Shown in pieces: positions 57,829-64,000 of a stretch of 64,000 nucleotides of DNA. This stretch comes from Desarmillaria ectypa. Its lineage: Eukaryota > Basidiomycota > Agaricomycetes > Agaricales > Physalacriaceae. Position 1 is the stretch's first letter. The number at the start of each line of letters is the position of its first letter. The stretch lies in contig JAUDYN010000001.1 in NCBI GenBank assembly GCA_030407005.1, positions 1,364,001-1,428,000 on the forward strand, written 5' to 3'. The notes under the pieces were generated by a model. The model saw only the letters and a program-made list of their open reading frames with translations. It ran no database searches and was not told the origin of the DNA. A program made the position numbers and the translations under genes.

Positions 57829-60800
57829 ATGAGCGGAAAGGCGCGACGCGACGTGCGGAACGACCACGTGATTATGATGGTGAGGATGTCACCACTGTCA
57901 CAAAGAGTGACTGTTGAGGACGTCGTCGAAGACATCTGCTTCCGTCATCTTCCAGCAGCCACTCTCGCTGTTGTATACCTTGACTCTTTCACTTTGGCGT
58001 CGATACTCATGGAGAAACGCGTCCTGAGGGTCCTATACACCGTCAACAATTCTCCTCAGTATATCCTTGCACGCTCACCCTACCCCGTTACCGTTTCTCT
58101 TCTACGGCCAACCGATGGACAGCATTCAAGTGGCATCGGATACGCAAGCGTATCCCTCAAGGCTTGTATCGAAACTCTCTGCACCACCAGTCCGGAACTC
58201 TTACAGAGTGATAACCGCGACTTCTCGATATACGTTCTCGACCCTCTCGAATCGGAAAGTGCTCCCGGGCCAGTAAATATTCCTAGCGAGGCTGAGGGAT
58301 CCAAGACGGCCGAAGGTCAGGTCCGAGGTGTCGCAGTGGGACTAGGTTTAATGTCATGGGCCCTTGCAGCTGAGGATGAGGAAGCACTCGTCAATGGCAC
58401 CTTGACTCGAACCGGATCTGGGCAGGAGGCGCTTGAGGTCGTGTTTGCTCTTCGTGAAGTGAGTTATACTACCTTGCGAGATTCTTCATTCTATTGAATC
58501 TCGGTCAGACAACCCGCATAGAGAAGGCATCATTTCCTGCCGCCATACAGTCTTGGAATAAGAAGAGTGCCAAAGCACAAGGTACGTTCTTTGTGTCTTC
58601 ATACTCTGTTCTACAAAACTAAGTCGCAATAGGTAAGCAGCCGGAGGTTGACACGGCGGCTACCATTGCCGCTATTTTGAACCGACCCAAGAAGCCTAAA
58701 GCGACGAAGAATGTCGATGCCTTGCAGGCGTTACCTGAATCAGAGAGGATTTATAGATCTTCTTCAGTATATATCGGGCCACCGAAAAAAAGGCCTCCAT
58801 ATTCTGCTACATTCGCCGGGGCATTTTCGACCCCTGCGCCTGCACCTACCGCTTCCCCTACTCTTGCGGTCCATACAGGTACTACAGCATTAAGCAGTAT
58901 TGCCGAGCCTATCGTTACTCCTACACTGCCCGCGATTCCTACGTCTACAACACCAACGTCCGGTCCTTCAACGACCTCTTCGTCTGTTATCAAGAAGAAA
59001 AAGAGGACAAGACGGAACCAATCGCCAGATGGGCCGCTATATACTCGTACCACCCCTTTCAAGCGCACAGTTTCTGAACCGCTTCCCGTCCCTAGTGCAA
59101 CACCGCAGATACCTTCTCTCGCCGATATTTTTTCTCAGCTAGCGTCCACTCCCGTAAATAGCACTCAGAACGCTGCCCTGCTTGCTACCATAAACGCTAT
59201 TGACTCGGGCAAAGGCATTGACGATAACCCCGCATTAGTCCAAGCCCTACAAGACCTTGTTACAGCGTGGCAAGTGACACCTCCGCCTGAGCCTGGTAGA
59301 ATGGCCACATTGCAACCTTCTAATCACCGAATTACTTCTGATGGTAACACTGTCATTACAGACAAAGAAAATGTCAATCCGTCTCCTTTCAGAAGACGCA
59401 TTGGTCAAGACGTAAAGGACTCCAAACCGTCACAGACCTCAGCCGTCCCACAACGGACAAGTCTTGGCGGGCATCTACGTGCAGACGAGAATTCACGGCC
59501 TACCCCAAGTGTGACTGAAGGTAACGGCACTTATATTTCGAGGAAACGCACGCTAGATGAGTTCATGGAGGATCGCGAGTCTCAGTCTGAGAGACATCGA
59601 CGACCGGCATCACATAACGTGATTCCATTTTCGTCCCCTCCACGACCGCGGCTTTCTCAAACAGGACCTAGTGGCTCTAGAGGGCAGCCTATATTCATTC
59701 CCGATTCACCTCAGGCTCCGAAGATCTCTGCGTCATCCCCAGTCAGAGATGGTACACAATCAACCGCGCGTCGAAAGTACGTAGTCCCAGATTGGGCTCG
59801 TACAGACACTGCTATGCAACCGAGGCTTTCTGAAGGTGCCCGACACGCATTGAAGGAGGCGGAGAACAGGAAGGAGGCGGAGCGCGAAGAGAAGAAACGA
59901 TTGGAACGAGAAAGACGAAGGACTGGTAGAGTGCAAGGTCGCCAGCCCCGCGAAAATGCAGAGAACGACGCGCCAACTGCTGCTACAAATGTAAAGTCAT
60001 CGTCTCTCCTTCGGCCTGTCGCCGCTGTCAGCACTGATTTTGCCATGGTGTCGACGGCCTGCGAGACTCATTCTGTGTCCAGCCTTCTAACAGGGTCGAG
60101 GTCCCAGACACCGCCCCCCAGCCAGGACATGGCGCCTCCGTGTACGCCTCCAAGGAGGAAGTCTCTTGACGCCCCATCGACGCCCTTCGGTTCATCTCTC
60201 TTTACCCCACTCGCCGATTCCTGGAAGAGTCCTCTTGTGAGCCCATCGACATCACCATCATATGGAGCAAAAGGCAGCCACTCTTCACAGGACAAGGACC
60301 TGAGCGAAGAGCTTGAGAGCGCATTCGAAGAGCTCGACTCTCTCCCACCGAGCTCTTTACCTGACGACGACAATGAAGCCGCACCCGATACAGAACATAA
60401 GCCTGTTCTCAGTGATACGAAACAGTTTTGGCAAGGCCTTCCACCCTCTTCGCCACTACAGCCTAGCAGTCCTCTCGAGGACATGGATGATGATAGTGAT
60501 CGTGAAATCCCTATAGCCACTTCGGACGCTGAAGATGAGGACGGGGACGGGGAGGATACGGATACAGACATAGAGAGCCAGCCGCTCTCTTCTACACCCA
60601 AAGAGGCAGTTTCCTTACCAATGCCAGATGAAAATGGGGCCGCTGTTCCTCCCTGGCAAGATCAACAACCCAGCGAGGATATGGATATGTTCGACATGTT
60701 CACTAATGTGGACTATGGAAACAGCACCACTTTCGCTCCGGAGGGACTCGATCTAACGGAGTTCATGGAATCTATGAAGCCTCTGATCCATAATCAGCTG

Positions 60801-60923
60801 GATATTAGCCCAAGCGGACAAGGGAGCTTTGATTTTAGTTGGATAGATTCCGGTGAGGGTGAGCTGGACCACAGTCAGTTGGCAGCGTCCGTGCAGGAGC
60901 TATTTAGTGGGTGCTTAATGTAA
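57829..60923 (+). CDS. Ams2/SPT21-type nuclear protein
   Basis: Exons 57829-58458, 58509-58581 and 58633-60923 join in phase to about 997 residues. The N-terminal part (residues about 50-210) carries the Ams2/Spt21 signature: KRVLRVLYTVNNSPQYILAR, VTVSLLRPTD, FSIYVLDPLE, followed by VGLGLMSWALA. In yeast Spt21 controls histone gene transcription and silencing; fission-yeast Ams2 is a GATA factor for histone genes and centromeric Cenp-A loading. The rest is long, low-complexity and phospho-site-like, with basic patches (VIKKKKRTRRNQSP), a SQASSPxR-like TPPR stretch and a charged coiled segment (RHALKEAENRKEAEREEKKR). It ends in an acidic region (DDDSDREIPIATSDAEDEDG) with a hydrophobic C-terminus (FDFSWIDSGEGELDHS) that could serve as an activation domain. 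No GATA zinc finger is seen, so it is nearer Spt21 than Ams2 in layout. Confidence 0.78.
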
Positions 60924-61179
60924 CGAGCAGCGCGGATTTGTCGCATAGAACGGATTATGTTACATTTGCTCATCATCTCATCACAATACAGCATTTTGAA
61001 GTTTTTCTCGTCGTGCTACATACCTGGACTTCGTCCCCAACAATAGTAATGAGAACCGCTGAGGTGCTTCTTGGATTAGGTTCGTACTCAGACTCATAGT
61101 GCAACGCAAATTCTAGCGAAGATCTTAGAATGAAGTATTCTGATACATACTTTGGTAGCACTGCATGGAAATTTTAATA

Positions 61180-61399
61180 TTTTAGCCTAAAATATTGAGT
61201 TCTATAACTATTTTATTTTTTCCGATATCTTGAGATATAGAAAGCTTATTTGGAATATTGTTTCAATATTCTTATTTATTGGAAAAATATTGAAGCTTTC
61301 CCAAATATTTCAAAATAATATTTAAAATATTATCTCAATATTTTGGTTGAATTTATCAAATAAATAAATAGTTATAAAATTCAATATTTCAGACTAAAA
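61180..61399. mobile_element. AT-rich fold-back element (MITE-like)
   Basis: The left end ttttagcctaaaatattga is an imperfect inverted copy of the right end (tcaatatttcagactaaaa). The match extends inward through tataactatttt/aaatagttata, giving arms of about 40 bases around a roughly 130-base core. The core is itself full of AATATT and related short palindromes. Composition is very AT-rich compared with both neighbours. No coding capacity. No obvious target-site duplication was identified. It lies between the convergent 3' ends of the Ams2/SPT21-like gene and the Vps62-domain gene. Confidence 0.6.
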
Positions 61400-61495
61400 A
61401 CTCACTATTCAGTGTAGGATCGCTCGGGACGTTCAGTAAAGATATTCCCATAAATAATTTTACTCTTTTGATGCTCTCGAGGATAACCGGAGAAG

Positions 61496-62821
61496 TTAAG
61501 AGGTATAGTTAGCGTTGCTGCTCTCCACCCCAGCCTTGAACTTCGCAAACTCTTCAGCATATTCATCAAATACAGTTCCATCGGCACTGCTGGTCCTGGT
61601 TCCAATACTCCGAGACGAGATCGATGTCTGAATATTGCAGTTGCTAGCGTCAGGACAGACATCGGTTCGGTCGAGGCTCTTGGCGAGGGGGCCTAATGAA
61701 CAGATAATTTAGATGTGAGACTAGCGTCATGTCGAGTCGCACCTGTGGGTCCACTAACGTAGTGACACTGCCCGAATATACAATACTGCCTACTGTCACT
61801 GTTGGGATACTGCTCATCTCCCCAATTGCCTAACCAGTTAAGCCAGCTGACACCTTCGCTGACCTGCTCGTTACCGCCCATATCAACACCCCCAGCGCTG
61901 CTAAAGTCTCCAGAGGAAGCGTCGTACCAGAACCCTCGGTAGTTCTTCGTGACGTCCCAGAAGAAACCAGCGTCGGTGGTATCATGCAGGAGACCGAAGG
62001 GGAGGGTGTAGTCCTGCGTTCCGGCTGTGGCGTAGTTGGCGTGCGTCCCGGTAGCTACATAGGCGATGGCACGGCCGCTGTGAGAGCCGAGGGCATTGTA
62101 GGTGTAGGACGTGCCGCCGGAGTGGGCGGATAGGTAGACGTATTCGGGCGAGCCGTTAACGAAACGGACCATTGTGTGCTCCCAGTCGCCAACGTGATTA
62201 CCTGCGCATATCTGTCAGCGATCATACCGGTAGGCGATGCACGTCTTACCAAAACGGATACCTAACACCGTGTTTCCTAGGTGCTAATCTTTAATGGGCC
62301 GAAGAAAATCAAAGATCATCAACACGTACCTCGATTGAATGAGTAAAAGTAGAAATAGAAAGCATCAACAATGCCTCCATCTTTTTCCACGCAAATTATA
62401 GTAGCAGGAGCGGGACTGTAACCGGAGGAATCAGGTTTGTTAGATGTAGACAACAACCACGCCGGGTTATTCTCGACATTATCATTCGACGTAAGATACG
62501 CGTCTTTCGTGACGCTGTCGAGGGTTTGAAGTGTCACTTGCGATCCGAGGGATGCAAAATTAACCTGTACAAAACATTTCAGTGGATTGGGTCGAATACT
62601 GAGTGATGAAAGTGTACTTCGGGAGTGGTATGCTGAAGGTGAACTGATATATCGGATGACCAGTAGCTTTCACCAGAGTACAGGTATGTGTAAGGGGCAT
62701 AGGTCAAGATATAACTTGGTATCGAAGTGCGCTTGAACAGCGGCTTATACGAGGTGGGTGCACTGTGAGCGCCCAGAAAGAGAGCAACGAAGAGCAGAGA
62801 AACCCGGATGTCGACGAGCAT
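61496..62821 (-). CDS. Secreted Vps62-domain protein
   Basis: Five exons join in phase with introns at about 62,580-62,630, 62,277-62,330, 62,200-62,250 and 61,695-61,745. The N-terminus (MLVDIRVSLLFVALFLGAHS) is a signal peptide. Landmarks of the Vps62 family: LTYAPYTYLYSGESYWSSDI (substrate-pocket-like start), VEKDGGIVDAFYFYFYSFN, VLGIRFGNHVGDWEHTMVRF, YLSAHSGG, GRAIAYVATGTHANYATAG, LHDTTDAG, FGQCHYVSGPTG. The aspartate and histidines in GDWEH and GTHANY are well placed for a metal or acid-base role. Yeast Vps62 influences vacuolar protein targeting; fungal secreted relatives have no agreed function. The C-terminal tail (KSLDRTDVCPDASNC) has two cysteines. No lesions seen. Confidence 0.82.
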
Positions 62822-63353
62822 CGCAGTCGAGATCCTGAGAGCCCACAGGGAAAGATGCCGATTCTTCTCTTAAGTACGCATATTTTGCATTGCAATCACA
62901 GGTATCGCTATATTTGATGAGAACATCACTTGAAAAGTTTGTCAATGAATGAGCCGGAGGAAATCAATTATAAAAATAACGGTCCATATGGCCCACGAAC
63001 GTTCATGTGAGTAAGGTACTGAGATGCTTCCACAGAGTCGCATGGCGCATTGGGTAACGCGCCGGTAGTCATTCGGGAGGCGAACCGTGAAATGAATAGG
63101 ACGTTCAATAAATGCTAGAAATTACGGAGTATCATTCTTCTTAGTCCCGACAGCCAATTCTAATGACGGTTGTGGGACATTTTCTTGGCCTTCCTTGGAG
63201 CATCATTTTGCCACTTCACATGGATATATGGCTGCGATGTTCATGTCTAGTTTGAGATGGAAGTTTGGGATAAAGTTTCATCACTGCATTTAGTTCCTGA
63301 TTTGGGCGGTGCACGGCTTGCTGACCGCAGCGTTGCTTTACACTTTCAAAAAC

Positions 63354-64000
63354 ATGCTCAGCGAGAAGGCCAAGGGAAAACGAAGAGCTGTAGAACCTGT
63401 AGAGCCAGATCCTCATCCAGACCGAGCGCTCGTCATTCGTTTTACTGAAGGGATAGCTGACCTCACTTTATCTATCAGCAAGCAGGATGCGGTCCGAGAC
63501 GTAAAACGAATGGTGCGCAGCCTAGCTTCTCTGCGACATTTCATTTGTTCATCGACCTTAGATTCGTGCTGAGAGGACTGAGCTAAAGGACAGAAAACTC
63601 AGGCTCATTCATTCCGGCCGCCTCCTCACCAACGGAACCTTTCTATTGTCGTGGCTTGAATCTCTGGAAGATCGGCAGAAGCGGGCTACAGCCAACGAGG
63701 GCGATTCTAATGAGGTTTCCAGGCCATCGACGACGTGGCTACATTGTTCTGTTGGGGGCAAGATTGATCCTGAAGGGGACAGCGACGATGGTACTGTCCA
63801 AGTAAGCCCAAGTCGCTACACCCTGTCACCCGACTTAATCTCTCTAGGCGGCACAATTACAACCAGCAAGAGGTTTCGACAGGCTTGCATCCGTAGGATT
63901 CTCTGAAGCAGACATTGCCAACTTCCGTCGCCAATTCCACACATCGTCGAGCTTCATGGATAACGAACACTTTGATACAGAGGAGGAATGTGAGCTAGAT
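63354..64000 (+). CDS. DSC3: DSC E3 ubiquitin ligase complex subunit 3-like, 3' end outside window
   Basis: Golgi ubiquitin-ligase complex (Dsc) member; the complex activates SREBP by cleavage in fission yeast and degrades orphan membrane proteins. The start is at 63354 (MLSEKAKGKRRAVEPV). Exon 1 ends at AVRDVKRM; a 51-base intron leads to IRAERTELKDRKLRLIHSGR and LLTNGTFLLSW, the ubiquitin-like domain (DUF2407 N-part). A second intron (about 63,801-63,847) leads to AAQLQPARGFDRLASVGFSE and ADIANFRRQFH, the conserved DUF2407 C-part that precedes the membrane helices. The sequence is cut at the window edge within an acidic stretch (FDTEEECELD). Both introns fit the local consensus. Frame intact as far as seen. 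Confidence 0.87.

Noticed and set aside
63035..63100. tRNA-like stretch (gcatggcgcattgggtaacgcgcc ...)
   Set aside because: The D-arm resembles an A box, but I could not pair an anticodon stem or T arm or close an acceptor stem, so no tRNA is called.

Overview
The window looks like nuclear DNA of a mushroom-forming basidiomycete (Agaricomycetes). Nearly every gene is split by GT-AG introns of about 45-65 bases. The tryptophan gene is the trifunctional fungal type (glutamine amidotransferase, indole-glycerol-phosphate synthase, PRA isomerase). Relics of FunK1-type fungal kinases are present, along with an aryl-alcohol-oxidase-like GMC flavoprotein, a Dsc3-like gene and a QutR-like gene.

Layout. 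0-9 kb: 3' part of a NoxR (p67phox-like) gene, an F-box-like gene and a PINX1-type G-patch gene. 9-24 kb: a repeat-rich, gene-poor block in which two direct copies of a roughly 2 kb cassette flank the intact TRP1 gene. Each cassette carries an aerolysin-like candidate pore-forming protein; one copy is broken and one is open. 24-30.5 kb: a LETM1-domain mitochondrial gene, then 2.7 kb almost devoid of CpG that holds a decayed FunK1 kinase domain, a CpG-normal piece resembling the FunK1 N-terminus, and a second, unrelated broken kinase tail. 30.5-40.3 kb: a QutR-like repressor, COA1, a broken FAD monooxygenase-like gene and a steryl-ester-lipase-like gene. 40.4-47 kb: TFIIIA, a single-pass membrane protein gene and glucosamine-6-phosphate deaminase (nagB type). 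Here a segment was tandemly duplicated, leaving a second membrane-protein gene, a 3' stub of nagB and an inverted scrap of TFIIIA. 47-57.8 kb: an IMPACT/UPF0029 gene, an SGNH/PC-esterase-like gene, a GMC oxidoreductase, a glucoamylase (GH15 + CBM20) with altered catalytic residues, a tandem pair of small membrane protein genes and a multi-pass membrane protein gene. 57.8-64 kb: an Ams2/SPT21-like nuclear protein, a fold-back AT-rich element, a secreted Vps62-domain protein and the 5' part of DSC3.

The housekeeping genes (TRP1, COA1, LETM1-like, TFIIIA, nagB, DSC3) are independent units and not a cluster. The accessory material between them shows duplication followed by decay. The most notable points are the CpG-erased kinase relic, the GH15 protein lacking its catalytic acid, the QutR-like protein lacking its dehydroquinase histidine, and the duplication history around the TFIIIA-nagB locus. 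No clearly new multi-gene system was found. The duplicated cassette around TRP1 is the nearest candidate. Exon joins were worked out by eye from reading frame, splice signals and remembered family motifs.
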